NCBI GenBank assembly: GCA_943789005.1
Contig: CALSSL010000001.1
Coordinates: 318,511 to 382,510, forward strand
Direction of reading: 5' to 3'
Length of the DNA stretch: 64,000 nt
Source of the DNA: an uncultured SAR86 cluster bacterium
GTDB lineage: Bacteria; Pseudomonadota; Gammaproteobacteria; Magnimaribacterales; D2472
Position 1 is the first letter of the stretch. Every line of letters starts with the position of its first letter. Below the pieces are notes generated by a model. It made no database searches. It saw nothing but the letters and a program-made list of their open reading frames with translations, and was not told where the DNA came from. Made by a program: the position numbers and the translations under genes. Shown piece by piece: positions 36,500 to 45,956 of the stretch.

Positions 36500-37640
36500 T
36501 TTCTGTCATACCAAATAAGCTAAAAATCCAAAGAAGAAACTTAGACCAAAGCCTTCCAAAAAAACCTTTAGCTTTTATGCTTTGAAGAGCTACTAATTCA
36601 GTAGAAAAAACAATTTTATCATTACTAACAATCTCGAGGGTGCCTATTTTTTGCCCTATTTCGATTGGAGCTTGAATATTATTACTGTAGTTATAGTTAA
36701 CTGTTAAGTCTTTAAAGCTTGTTCTTGGCAATGTTATAGAGATATCTTCTAAAACTCCCAATGCTAGTGATTTCTCAACACCCCCCCATATATTAATATA
36801 TTTATATTCTTGGTTAGCACTTAAAACTTTTTGGGTAGCAAAGAACCGAAAACCATACTCTAATAGTCTTTGGCTAGCTAGAAATCTATTATTATCAGAA
36901 TCACTTCCAGCAACAACAGTAATTAATCTCATATCCCCTCTTTTTGCGGATCCAACTAAACAGTAACCTGCTGCTTCAGTATGACCGGTCTTCACCCCAT
37001 CAGATGAGTCATCTCTCCATAGAAGCTTATTTCTATTAAGCTGCTTAATGTTATTAAAAGTAAATTGCTTTTCTTTATACAATGAGTAGATATCAGGAAA
37101 CCTCATAATAAAATTTGAGGTAAGAGTTGCCAGATCTTTTGCGGAAGAAAAATGATTTTCGTCAGGCAAACCAGTTGAGTTCTGAAAAATTGTATTATTC
37201 ATTTTCAAAGAGGTAGCATATGCATTCATTAAATCAACAAATCCTCTCTCAGTACCGCCCGCATACTCAGCTATTGCAACAGATGCATCGTTTCCAGATT
37301 GAATAATTATTCCTTTAAGTAAATCGGATACACTCACCTTCTTTCCAGCCTCAATAAACATTTTTGAACCTTCCATTCTCCAGGCTTTCTCACTAATTAA
37401 GACTTCATCATCAAGAGAAATTAAATCATTAGCAATCTGATCAGCAACAATATAACTTGTCATTATTTTTGTCATGCTTGCAGGCTCAATCTCAGAATCG
37501 CTATTAAATTCTGCTATAACAGTATTTGTGTTTGGTTCAATTAAGATGTAACTTTTTAAATCAAGCTCGGGAGCATCTGGAACGAAGCTTTGAGCATAAA
37601 TAATGTTGCTTATTAGTAATGGTATTAGGAATTTTTTCAT
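36486..37640 (-). CDS. dacA: D-alanyl-D-alanine carboxypeptidase (PBP5/6 family)
   Basis: This periplasmic penicillin-binding protein trims the terminal D-Ala from peptidoglycan stems. It has a signal peptide (about residues 1-16), the SxxK motif SMTK (active-site Ser), SGN, and KTGH, in order, then the C-terminal beta-rich domain and a hydrophobic, amphipathic tail (GFFGRLWSKFLLWIFSLFGM) that would anchor it to the inner membrane. The length of 384 residues is normal. It overlaps mltB by 4 bases and the aminotransferase by 14. Confidence 0.96.
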   Translation of the reverse strand: MKKFLIPLLISNIIYAQSFVPDAPELDLKSYILIEPNTNTVIAEFNSDSEIEPASMTKIMTSYIVADQIANDLISLDDEVLISEKAWRMEGSKMFIEAGKKVSVSDLLKGIIIQSGNDASVAIAEYAGGTERGFVDLMNAYATSLKMNNTIFQNSTGLPDENHFSSAKDLATLTSNFIMRFPDIYSLYKEKQFTFNNIKQLNRNKLLWRDDSSDGVKTGHTEAAGYCLVGSAKRGDMRLITVVAGSDSDNNRFLASQRLLEYGFRFFATQKVLSANQEYKYINIWGGVEKSLALGVLEDISITLPRTSFKDLTVNYNYSNNIQAPIEIGQKIGTLEIVSNDKIVFSTELVALQSIKAKGFFGRLWSKFLLWIFSLFGMTENGNN

Positions 37641-38524
37641 ATTTTTAATTCTTCAGATAGGTAGTAAACAGCCATGGCATAAAAATGACTTATATTATAT
37701 TTGGTAATTGCAATAAAGTTATCATCTCCAATAAAATTTAGATCTTTTCCATCTTCATTAAAGCTTAATGGTATAAATTTTGAAAGCCCACTTGATGGGT
37801 TAAATACTTTTCTAACGTTGTTTGGAAAAGATTCATAAACTATATCGCCCTCTCTTTTCCATCCATGAACATATAAATAATTTGCAACACTGCCAATCGC
37901 ATCATCAACTGAATTAAATAAATCAGCCTTTTCGTCACCATCGTAATCAATTGCATAAGCCCTGTAGCTTGAAGAAATAAATTGACCATAGCCCATTGCT
38001 CCAGCATATGAGCCTTTTATATCCAGGATATCTAATTCATTCTCTCTGGTTAATAAGAAAAAATTAACGAGTTCTTCTCTAAAAAATTTAGATCTGCGAG
38101 GATAGTCAAAGCCAAGGGTTAATAAACTATCTATAACTCTATAACTTCCTTGTATTTTTCCATATCTTGTTTCAACACCAATAATTGCAGTAATTATTTC
38201 TTTGGGTACACCGAAATCTTTTTCAGCCCGCTGTAGGGTTTTTAAGTTTTTATTTATAAACAATTTTCCATTTTTTATTCTTTTTTCTTCTATAAATAGT
38301 TTCTTATATCTATCCCAAGTCCAAGTAAATTCAGCAGGCTTTGAGATTGAATCAATAATTTTCTGTTTTTTTTCAGCATTAGATAGAACCTCCTGTACAA
38401 AATTTTTATCAAAACCATGCTCATTAACAAGCTCATCAATCAAAGCATTGGCCTCCGGATGAGATAAATAATCTGACTGAACGTAAGAGATTGTAAAAAT
38501 TAGTGTAAATAGTAACTTTTTCAT
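37637..38524 (-). CDS. mltB: Membrane-bound lytic murein transglycosylase B-like
   Basis: MltB cleaves glycan strands in peptidoglycan to form 1,6-anhydro ends. The catalytic Glu lies in IIGVETRYGKIQGSYRVID, followed by LTLGFDYPRRSKFFREEL and GSYAGAMGYGQFISSSYRAYAIDYDGD, all family hallmarks. The signal peptide (MKKLLFTLIFTISYVQS) lacks a lipobox Cys, so the enzyme is probably soluble in the periplasm rather than lipid-anchored. The length of 295 residues is a little short. It overlaps rodA and dacA by 4 bases each. Confidence 0.94.
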   Translation of the reverse strand: MKKLLFTLIFTISYVQSDYLSHPEANALIDELVNEHGFDKNFVQEVLSNAEKKQKIIDSISKPAEFTWTWDRYKKLFIEEKRIKNGKLFINKNLKTLQRAEKDFGVPKEIITAIIGVETRYGKIQGSYRVIDSLLTLGFDYPRRSKFFREELVNFFLLTRENELDILDIKGSYAGAMGYGQFISSSYRAYAIDYDGDEKADLFNSVDDAIGSVANYLYVHGWKREGDIVYESFPNNVRKVFNPSSGLSKFIPLSFNEDGKDLNFIGDDNFIAITKYNISHFYAMAVYYLSEELKI

Positions 38525-39621
38525 TTTTGCATCAATTTTTTATGAGTTGCCATTGAGATAATAATTCCAAATGCTATATAGAATGATAACAAAGATGAGC
38601 CGCCTTTGCTTATAAAAGGCAATGGCATTCCAACAACCGGGATAATCCCAACAACCATCCCAAGATTAATAAATAATGTTGATGCAAAAATAAGACTTAG
38701 CCCACCAATGGTCAGTCTACAAAATCTATCTCTTGCATTAAATGCTAGATATAAACATCTTAATAAAATAAAAAAGAAAATTGAAAGCAATATGCACACC
38801 CCTACAAAACCAAATTCTTCAGCGATAACTGCAAAAATAAAATCTGTCTCTGCTTCTGGTAAAAAATTTAGATGAGCTTGTGATCCCTCCTGATAACCTT
38901 TGCCACTCATTCCTCCAGAACCTATAGCAATTTTTGATTGAGTAATATTCCAACTGCTCCCATAAGGATCGCTAGAAGGATCAAGAAAAGTTAAAATTCT
39001 TTGTCTTTGGAAAGGTTGCAAAAAGTTATTCCATAAAAATGGAAGGGATAGAACAATCAAACCAAAAGATGTAAAAATAAATTTCCAACTTAGTCCTGCT
39101 AAAAAAAGAATATAAATACCCGCCATAAAAACTACCAAGCCTGTACCAAGGTCTGGCTGTCGATATACCAAAAAGAAAATAAAGCTTATAAGAATAAGAG
39201 TTTTGAAAGTATGATTTAGGCTTATTGGAAGAGGCTTATTGTAGAGATAAGATGCTAAAAAAATAGGTAATGCTATTTTTACTATTTCTGATGTTTGCAA
39301 AGTAAAAAATCCTACGTCAAGCCATCTTTTTGCCCCATTAATTTCTTTACCAAAAAGCATTGTAATAAAAATTAAGACTATAGAAAAAACTAAAAACAAC
39401 CCTGAAGACATTTTATAAAAATCTGGATCTAGCTGGCTAACGGTAAACATTAACATCAAACCGAAGCCAACAAAAATTGATTGCTTAATTACGGTATTTA
39501 AATCTTCTTGGGAGGCGCTATATAAAAAAAATAATCCCATAATTGATAGGAGAGTTATGGATATAAATAAATATTGATCAAAATAAATAGAAAAGTTTTT
39601 AAAATTTAATTTCTTTTTCAT
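38521..39621 (-). CDS. rodA: Rod-shape peptidoglycan polymerase RodA
   Basis: RodA is the SEDS-family glycosyltransferase that builds the side wall together with PBP2. The 366-residue protein has about ten membrane helices, the FtsW/RodA signature toward the C-terminus (VGIIPVVGMPLPFISKGGSSLL), and ITLLFGKEINGAKRWLDVGFF-like extracytoplasmic conservation. It overlaps mrdA by 4 bases, the conserved pair. Confidence 0.96.
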   Translation of the reverse strand: MKKKLNFKNFSIYFDQYLFISITLLSIMGLFFLYSASQEDLNTVIKQSIFVGFGLMLMFTVSQLDPDFYKMSSGLFLVFSIVLIFITMLFGKEINGAKRWLDVGFFTLQTSEIVKIALPIFLASYLYNKPLPISLNHTFKTLILISFIFFLVYRQPDLGTGLVVFMAGIYILFLAGLSWKFIFTSFGLIVLSLPFLWNNFLQPFQRQRILTFLDPSSDPYGSSWNITQSKIAIGSGGMSGKGYQEGSQAHLNFLPEAETDFIFAVIAEEFGFVGVCILLSIFFFILLRCLYLAFNARDRFCRLTIGGLSLIFASTLFINLGMVVGIIPVVGMPLPFISKGGSSLLSFYIAFGIIISMATHKKLMQK

Positions 39622-41456
39622 TTTTCAATTAAGCTATTAAGAACTGCTATAGCAACTGGACCAGCAACAGAACCACCGCTCTCTCCATTCTCAATAATCA
39701 CACTGACTGCATATTTTGGTTCGGGCATTGGGCCAAAGGCAATAATTATTGCATGGTCTCTATTGCCTTCATTTTCTCTAATAATTCTATAATCTTCTTT
39801 TGTTTCTGTGCTAACAAGTTCAACTGTTCCAGACTTGGCAGCAACGGTATAAGTTTTTAAATCTTTTAGGCTCTTGGCAGTCCCTTGGGGATCATCTATC
39901 ACTCCAATCATACTTAAATGCAGTTTTTCCCAATCAGAATTTTGGATTTTGTTTACTGGAAGGTTTTCTAAAATTTTTGGTACTTGATTTTCAACAAGAG
40001 TTAATCTCTTATGACTGCCTTTGTTTGCAATCATAGAAGCATAATATGCTAATTGCATTGGTGTGGCACTGAAATAACCCTGTCCAACACCTAAATTCAC
40101 AGTATCTCCTTTAAACCATCCAAAATTAAGGTTATTCATTTTCCATTCCGGGGTTGGTAAAAGCCCTATACCAGGATTAAAGCAATCTAAGCATACATTT
40201 CTTCCAAAACCAAAATTAGATAAATGTTTAATCAAATCATCAATATCAGACTGATAAGCTAATGAGAAGAAGTAAGTATTAGAACTGACTATCATGGCCT
40301 TGTTCAAATCAACAATACCATGACCCCCTTTTCTCCATCCTCTGTAAACTCTTTGATCTTCAGGTAAAATGAAATATCCTGGATCATCTATTGAAAAGCT
40401 CCAATCAATAAGACCCTCATCAAGTCCAAACAGCCCTATAGCTGGTTTAATTGTTGATGCGGGGGAGTATCTGCCCTGAGCAGCTCTATCAAAAAATGGT
40501 TTATTAGCATCCTTTAATAATGCATTGAATGCGTTTGAGGACATTCCATTAGATATATCGTTAGAAGAAAAGCTTGGTGTGCTTAGGTATGTAACTATAG
40601 ATCCTGACTCAATTTCAATAGCAACGACAGCACCTCGTCTATTATTCATTTTTTCAAATGCTACCTTATGGGAATCTAAATCTAATGAGGTAAATAAGCT
40701 ATCTCCATCTATTGGTTTTATAAAATCTGTTTCCCTCAGTAACTTACCCCTTGCATCAACTTCATATATTTTTTTGCCAAAAAGTCCACGCAATATTTTG
40801 TCGTATGTATTTTCAATTCCAGTTTTACCTATTAAAAAACCATTTGAATATCTAAAAATTGTTTCATCTTGATTCAAAGATTGATCCTCTAGGATTGTGC
40901 TTAGCTGATCATTACTAACTCCTCCCACGTAGCCTATTGCATGAGAAAATAATTGAGGATACTTATTTTTTCTACTATATCTTTCATCTATAAAGGCACT
41001 GGGAAACTTAAAGCTCCTTACCTCAAATCTTGCAATTTCAACCTTTGTGAGACCTTTTTTTAGAATTAATTCCCTATTATATCGAGACTTTTGTTTGAAG
41101 TTCTCTATGACAAAATCTATTTCGCCTTGTTTGAGATCAATAAATGAAGAAATTTCTTTAATAAAATTATCAATATTTGAGATTTGCCAAGGTTTGATTA
41201 TAAGATCGTAAGAAGGAACATTATTAACCAAGATATTTCCGTTTCTGTCATAGATTATTCCACGAATTGGCTGAACCAGAACTTCTTTAGTTTTATTTTC
41301 TATAGCAGCAAGCTCGTAGTTGTTGAATTCAGAAACCTGCAAGGAATATGTTCTTTGAAGAAAAAAAATAAATATTAATGCAAAGAATAAATAAACTATT
41401 AACAATCTATTAAAAAAACTTTTCTTTTCAACTACTCTTTCTTCTAAATTAATCAT
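39618..41456 (-). CDS. mrdA: Penicillin-binding protein 2 (elongation transpeptidase)
   Basis: PBP2 cross-links peptidoglycan in the elongasome. It has an N-terminal membrane helix (about residues 16-36), a pedestal domain with RGIIYDRNGNILVNNVPSYD, and the transpeptidase domain with SxxK (SPASTIKPA), SxN (SSNTYFF) and KSG (AAKSGTVEL). The length of 612 residues is normal. It is part of rsfS-rlmH-mrdA-rodA-mltB-dacA, the same order as in E. coli and Pseudomonas; it overlaps rlmH by 4 bases (ATGA). Confidence 0.97.
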   Translation of the reverse strand: MINLEERVVEKKSFFNRLLIVYLFFALIFIFFLQRTYSLQVSEFNNYELAAIENKTKEVLVQPIRGIIYDRNGNILVNNVPSYDLIIKPWQISNIDNFIKEISSFIDLKQGEIDFVIENFKQKSRYNRELILKKGLTKVEIARFEVRSFKFPSAFIDERYSRKNKYPQLFSHAIGYVGGVSNDQLSTILEDQSLNQDETIFRYSNGFLIGKTGIENTYDKILRGLFGKKIYEVDARGKLLRETDFIKPIDGDSLFTSLDLDSHKVAFEKMNNRRGAVVAIEIESGSIVTYLSTPSFSSNDISNGMSSNAFNALLKDANKPFFDRAAQGRYSPASTIKPAIGLFGLDEGLIDWSFSIDDPGYFILPEDQRVYRGWRKGGHGIVDLNKAMIVSSNTYFFSLAYQSDIDDLIKHLSNFGFGRNVCLDCFNPGIGLLPTPEWKMNNLNFGWFKGDTVNLGVGQGYFSATPMQLAYYASMIANKGSHKRLTLVENQVPKILENLPVNKIQNSDWEKLHLSMIGVIDDPQGTAKSLKDLKTYTVAAKSGTVELVSTETKEDYRIIRENEGNRDHAIIIAFGPMPEPKYAVSVIIENGESGGSVAGPVAIAVLNSLIEK

Positions 41457-41917
41457 TTGTGATACGGGCTATTATTAATTATTGAAAATGCCCTATATAT
41501 TTGTTCAATTAAAATTATTCTAAAAAGCCTATGAGGGAAAGTAAAATTTGAAGCTGACAAAACTTTCTGAGACTTTTTGAGAATATTTTTATCTAGCCCA
41601 AAAGAGCCTCCTATTACAAAACAAATCTTCAGATTATTGCTCATTGAATTTTCAAATATTTTACTAAACTTTTCGCTGCACACCTTATCTCCGTCAGAAT
41701 CCCATGAAATCAGATAACTCTCCTCAGGTATTTTTTGAATAATTTGATCTGATTCAAGCTTAAGCACTTCCTCAATAGATCTCTTTGGATGTTGCTGACC
41801 TTTGATGTTTATAAAATTTATATTAATTTTATTTTTGAGTTGTTTTGTATAGTGATTAATACCATCTAACTCCCACGGACTGAGCTTATTGCCAATGGAA
41901 ATAATGGTTAAATTCAT
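41453..41917 (-). CDS. rlmH: 23S rRNA pseudouridine1915 N3-methyltransferase RlmH
   Basis: RlmH methylates pseudouridine 1915 in helix 69 of 23S rRNA, the same helix modified by RluD (also in this window). It is a SPOUT-fold enzyme with the S-adenosylmethionine knot visible as CFVIGGSFGLDKNIL and the conserved C-terminus EQIYRAFSIINNSPYHK. The length of 154 residues matches the family (155 in E. coli). It directly abuts rsfS. Confidence 0.96.
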   Translation of the reverse strand: MNLTIISIGNKLSPWELDGINHYTKQLKNKININFINIKGQQHPKRSIEEVLKLESDQIIQKIPEESYLISWDSDGDKVCSEKFSKIFENSMSNNLKICFVIGGSFGLDKNILKKSQKVLSASNFTFPHRLFRIILIEQIYRAFSIINNSPYHK

Positions 41918-42262
41918 TCAATTAGAATTATTTAGCAGCGTATTTTCGCCCCAAAGACCCTCTAAATCATAGAAATCCCTGATATCACTTTTCATAATAT
42001 TGATAACAACTTCTCCGCAGTCAACTAATATCCAACCAGACTCAACCTTTCCCTCAACTCCTAAAACATTTCTGCCACTTGCTTTGATAGACTCAACTAA
42101 TTTCTCTGATAATGATTTGGCGTGTCTATTAGAATTTGCAGTTGCTATAATTATTGCATCTGCAAAAGATGAAATGCCATTTATATCAAGTATTAAAACG
42201 TCCTCTGCTTTATTATCGATTAGTGTTGTATTGCAGATGTCTTGAAGGTTTTTTTTTGGCAA
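41918..42262 (-). CDS. rsfS: Ribosomal silencing factor RsfS
   Basis: RsfS binds uL14 and blocks subunit joining in starved cells. The 114-residue product has VLILDINGISSFADAIIIATANSNRHAKSL and the C-terminal VVINIMKSDIRDFYDLEGLWG, both characteristic. The start appears to be TTG at 42262; no ATG exists near the N-terminus. An unusual run of nine A residues follows in the first codons. It is the first gene of the wall operon and is divergent from the PGPGW protein. Confidence 0.92.
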   Translation of the reverse strand: MPKKNLQDICNTTLIDNKAEDVLILDINGISSFADAIIIATANSNRHAKSLSEKLVESIKASGRNVLGVEGKVESGWILVDCGEVVINIMKSDIRDFYDLEGLWGENTLLNNSN

Positions 42263-42344
42263 AATTATATTTTTTTTAAAAAATTAAAATTAAATTATAG
42301 TCAGAGTTATACTAAATCATTATTTATAAAAAAGGTGATTAATT

Positions 42345-42776
42345 GTGGAAATAACCTTACTTAATTCATTGCTTGAAATATTTGAAGCATATAGAAGTTT
42401 AATAATTTGGTTTGGTTCAATATCATTATTTATTTTTTTATTTAGTCTTTTAACTATTAAGTGGTTGGTTGCACTAATTCCTGAGGACTATTTTATAAAT
42501 AGGAAGATCTCTAAAGTGCGCTCAAATAATCCTGCTCTTTGGTACATCGTTTTGATTGTTAAAAATATGATTGGCTATTCCCTTGTTCTAGGAGGGATTA
42601 TGATGCTTGTTCTGCCTGGACAGGGAGTATTTACTATAATAATTGGTTTAATGCTTAGTAATTATCCAGGAAAGTATGCAATCGAAAAAAAATTTATTGC
42701 CATTCCATCAATATTAAAATCAATTAATTGGTTGAGGAACAAGTCCAATAAGCCGCCACTGAACTTATCTAGATAG
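42345..42776 (+). CDS. PGPGW-type small membrane protein
   Basis: A 143-residue inner-membrane protein with about three hydrophobic segments (residues 16-45, 72-90, 85-105) and the motif MLVLPGQGVFTIIIGLMLSNYPGK, resembling the PGPGW family of uncharacterised membrane proteins. The start is GTG at 42345, preceded by AAAGGTGAT as a ribosome-binding site. The basic C-terminus should face the cytoplasm. Function unknown. It converges on the LON-domain gene with an 8-base overlap. Confidence 0.75.
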   Translation: MEITLLNSLLEIFEAYRSLIIWFGSISLFIFLFSLLTIKWLVALIPEDYFINRKISKVRSNNPALWYIVLIVKNMIGYSLVLGGIMMLVLPGQGVFTIIIGLMLSNYPGKYAIEKKFIAIPSILKSINWLRNKSNKPPLNLSR

Positions 42777-43350
42777 TTGAAATTTTTTCTATGTATTTAG
42801 ATAGGATTGAAAACCTCTGAGATGCATCAAAAGCCTCAAGCAGATTTTGTCTTTGGATCATTGATAGAGGAATTAAGCCTGCTAAATGATATGCTATTGA
42901 GTCAGCAGAATTAAAATCAATCTTTATAGGAAGTTCATTGATTTTAGGATGCTTTACTAATTGAGATAAAATATTAATTATCTCAGGATACTCTGCGATT
43001 AAAGCTTGATTGTCTACTTCTGGATCGATTTCAGGTTTAATTTCTGCAACATGAAGCCCATCTTCAAGCTGAAATATATTTTTAATGGAAACTTTATTTT
43101 CTGACTTAACGGTGATTCCAAGTAAGCCATTTGGAAGATTATTAAAATCTATTATTTCTACATAAGTACCTTTCTTTGATATTCCAAAATTAGCATTATC
43201 ATTATTTTGAAGAACTATAACAAAACCATGATTTTCAGACATGCATGTCTTAATCATATTGACATATCTTGGTTCAAAAATTTGCAGTGATTGAATGCTT
43301 CCAGGCAAAGCTACTAAACCAAGAGGAAATATGGGTAAGTTATTTTTCAT
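42769..43350 (-). CDS. LON substrate-binding-domain protein
   Basis: A 193-residue cytoplasmic protein made only of the N-terminal LON domain: IFPLGLVALPGSIQSLQIFEPRYVNMIKTC at the start, then KKGTYVEIIDFNNLPNGLLGITVK, and a helical end with LIPLSMIQRQNLLEAFDASQRFSIL. It lacks the ATPase and protease domains of Lon. Such short proteins are widespread; their role is unclear (possibly substrate binding). It overlaps the 3' end of mpl by 11 bases, so the two are co-transcribed. Confidence 0.88.
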   Translation of the reverse strand: MKNNLPIFPLGLVALPGSIQSLQIFEPRYVNMIKTCMSENHGFVIVLQNNDNANFGISKKGTYVEIIDFNNLPNGLLGITVKSENKVSIKNIFQLEDGLHVAEIKPEIDPEVDNQALIAEYPEIINILSQLVKHPKINELPIKIDFNSADSIAYHLAGLIPLSMIQRQNLLEAFDASQRFSILSKYIEKISTI

Positions 43351-44647
43351 TAAGATATTTGATTATAGGTTTTGTTAACTTTTGACTATCTTTGTTAGTC
43401 ATAATAACAACAATATCATACTCTTTAATTATGCTAATAGTTTTTTGAATACAATCATCTAGATCATTCAGAGCATGAACTTCATTAGCTTTATTAATAA
43501 CTCCTTTATGGTCTAACCAAATAACTTCATCAAAAAAATTAGAGGACTTAATAAGAGCATCCCCATGAACGCCTACTGACATGGTATTAGAAGCCAGCTC
43601 GATAACTCCAAGTATTCTTTTTGATAAAAACTCCTTTCTAATGGCTTTTGATGAGGCCTCGATTGCAGTAGGATGATGAGCAAAATCATCATATATTCTA
43701 ATGCCTGAATGCAAACCTTTGAACTCAAGCCTTCTTTTTACGCCTTGAAATTTTAATAAAGAGTTGATTGAATCTTCTATCTTTACTCCCCCTGTTTTAG
43801 CAGCAAGAATTGCACAAATATAATTCTTAAAATTATGCTCTCCAATTAAAGGTAAGTTTTTTAAAGAGAAACTTTTTTCTGAGGTTTCAATTTCACCAGT
43901 TTTATAGTTAATTTTTATCTCATCATCATTAATCTTTATTAAATTACTCCAATAACCCATATTAATAACATCCTGAGTATTAGGGTCATCATTAAAGTAG
44001 ATAATATTTCCCGAGGAAGGGATAATTTTTAATAAATGATGGAACTGTCTCTTTATGTCTTTAAGGTCATCAAAAATATCAGCATGATCAAATTCGATGT
44101 TATTGATAATAAGAGTGCTTGGAGAGTAATGAATAAACTTTGATCTTTTATCAAAGAATGCGGAATCATATTCATCAGCCTCAATAACAAATATCTCATC
44201 TGTGCCCAGCGATGCTGATCCAGAAATATTATCAGAGATGCCTCCAACTAAAAATCCAATATCTTTTCCTTGGTCTAAAAATATGTGCGTTAGCATATAT
44301 GAAGTGGTTGTCTTTCCGTGTGTACCAGAAACTGCAAATACTTTTTTATTTTTTAGGATATCTCCAAGCATTTCTGGGCCTGATTTAAATGGCAATTTAG
44401 TATCTAAAATAAACTCAACACACTCATTTCCCCTTGATAGAGCATTCCCAATAACATATAAGTCTGCTTTAGGAAGAGTGTCTTTTGAATACCCTTTAAT
44501 CATATCAACGCCCATCGCATCTAAATGATCTGACATAGGTGGATAGAATTGGGCATCTGATCCAGATATTTCATGTCCAGATTCCTTAAGTATTTGTGCA
44601 AGACCTCCCATGAAGGTTCCGCAAATACCTAAGATATGTATTCTCAT
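43340..44647 (-). CDS. mpl: UDP-N-acetylmuramate:tripeptide ligase Mpl (murein recycling)
   Basis: Mpl attaches recycled murein tripeptide to UDP-MurNAc. MRIHILGICGTFMGGLAQILKESGHEISGSDAQFYPPMSDHL is closely Mpl-like (the CGTFMGG phrase separates it from MurC). The ATP loop is SGTHGKTTTSYML and HEIFVIEADEYDSAFFD-type segments follow. The length of 435 residues is slightly shorter than E. coli's 457. It fits with dacA and mltB here, whose products generate recyclable peptides. Confidence 0.95.
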   Translation of the reverse strand: MRIHILGICGTFMGGLAQILKESGHEISGSDAQFYPPMSDHLDAMGVDMIKGYSKDTLPKADLYVIGNALSRGNECVEFILDTKLPFKSGPEMLGDILKNKKVFAVSGTHGKTTTSYMLTHIFLDQGKDIGFLVGGISDNISGSASLGTDEIFVIEADEYDSAFFDKRSKFIHYSPSTLIINNIEFDHADIFDDLKDIKRQFHHLLKIIPSSGNIIYFNDDPNTQDVINMGYWSNLIKINDDEIKINYKTGEIETSEKSFSLKNLPLIGEHNFKNYICAILAAKTGGVKIEDSINSLLKFQGVKRRLEFKGLHSGIRIYDDFAHHPTAIEASSKAIRKEFLSKRILGVIELASNTMSVGVHGDALIKSSNFFDEVIWLDHKGVINKANEVHALNDLDDCIQKTISIIKEYDIVVIMTNKDSQKLTKPIIKYLNEK

Positions 44648-44701
44648 ATAATCTATAATACGTTAACAAGTTTTATTGCGACATATTTAGGGGAGAAATA
44701 A

Positions 44702-45952
44702 ATGAAAAAAAATGCTCTTTATGCACAATCAGGCGGAGTTACAGCTGTAATAAATGCAACAGCTGGGGCATTGATTTTGGAAGCTAGAAAAAACAAGAAT
44801 ATTGGTAAAGTCTTTGCTGCTAAAAATGGAATATTGGGAGTATTAAGAGAAGAGCTAATAGATACATCAAAAGAATCGTTGTCTGCTATTGAATCATTAA
44901 GCTATAGACCCGGAGGAGTATTTGGTTCCTGCAGATTCAAGCTAAAAGATCTTGAAATAAGTGAAAAAGAATATAGGAGACTTATTGAAGTTTTTAAAGC
45001 TCATAATATTGGTTACTTTTTCTATAATGGAGGGAATGATTCTGCAGATACTGCATTTAAAGTTTCTCAAATTGGAAAAAAACTTAATTATCCAATTCAA
45101 TGTATAGCAATTCCTAAAACCGTAGATAATGATTTGGTGCTGACTGATTGCTGTCCTGGGTTTGGTTCTGCAGCAAAATATATTGCAACCTCTACAATGG
45201 AAGCATCTTTGGACGTTCAATCTATGTCAGAAACCTCTACCAAAGTATTTATTTTGGAAGTAATGGGCAGGCATGCTGGATGGATGGCAGCCTCATCAGC
45301 TCTTGCAAGAACAAGCATTGAAGATGCTCCTCATATTATTTTGTTGCCCGAAATAACATTTAATCAAAAAGATTTTTTAACCTTGGTTAAACAAGTTGTT
45401 GCTAAGCATGGTTACTGTGTTGTTGTTGTGTCTGAAGGAGTAAAAAATAGTAAAGGTAAGTTTCTAGCTGAATCAAATAGAACAGATGCCTTTGGCCATT
45501 CTCAACTTGGAGGCATTGCACCATTTATTTCTGAATTAATTAATAACAAATTAAAAATGAAGAATCATTGGGCAGTAGCAGACTATCTTCAAAGAAGTGC
45601 CCGACATATTGCTTCAAAGGTAGACCTAGAGCAAGCTCAAGCCGTTGGATCATTTGCAATAAAATATGCTATGGCGGGTATGAATGGAGTCATGCCAATA
45701 ATAGTTAGACACAAAGGATCAAAATATAAATGGAGTATAGAGGCTGCTCCATTATCAAAAATTGCAAATTTAGAAAAGAAATTACCTAAGAACTTTATCT
45801 CTAAAAATGGTATGAACATTACACAAAAAGCTATAGATTACTTAATGCCTCTTATTCAAGGAGAATCGCATCCCCCATATAAAAATGGGATCCCATTAAC
45901 AAGAGAATTTAAACTCATTAAGGCTGTAAAAAAACTTCCTAAATGGAAATAG
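44702..45952 (+). CDS. Pyrophosphate-dependent 6-phosphofructokinase
   Basis: This enzyme phosphorylates fructose 6-phosphate in a reversible, PPi-linked step of glycolysis. The 416-residue protein has GGNDS (110-114) in place of the GGDGS of ATP enzymes; Asp113 is the known marker that blocks ATP. PKTVDND (138-144) replaces PGTIDND, with Lys139 the second PPi marker. ILEVMGRHAGWMAASSALA is conserved. A ribosome-binding site (AGGGGAGA) precedes the ATG. PPi use makes flux reversible, which suits gluconeogenic marine heterotrophs; this last point is inference. Confidence 0.92.
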   Translation: MKKNALYAQSGGVTAVINATAGALILEARKNKNIGKVFAAKNGILGVLREELIDTSKESLSAIESLSYRPGGVFGSCRFKLKDLEISEKEYRRLIEVFKAHNIGYFFYNGGNDSADTAFKVSQIGKKLNYPIQCIAIPKTVDNDLVLTDCCPGFGSAAKYIATSTMEASLDVQSMSETSTKVFILEVMGRHAGWMAASSALARTSIEDAPHIILLPEITFNQKDFLTLVKQVVAKHGYCVVVVSEGVKNSKGKFLAESNRTDAFGHSQLGGIAPFISELINNKLKMKNHWAVADYLQRSARHIASKVDLEQAQAVGSFAIKYAMAGMNGVMPIIVRHKGSKYKWSIEAAPLSKIANLEKKLPKNFISKNGMNITQKAIDYLMPLIQGESHPPYKNGIPLTREFKLIKAVKKLPKWK

Positions 45953-45956
45953 TATC

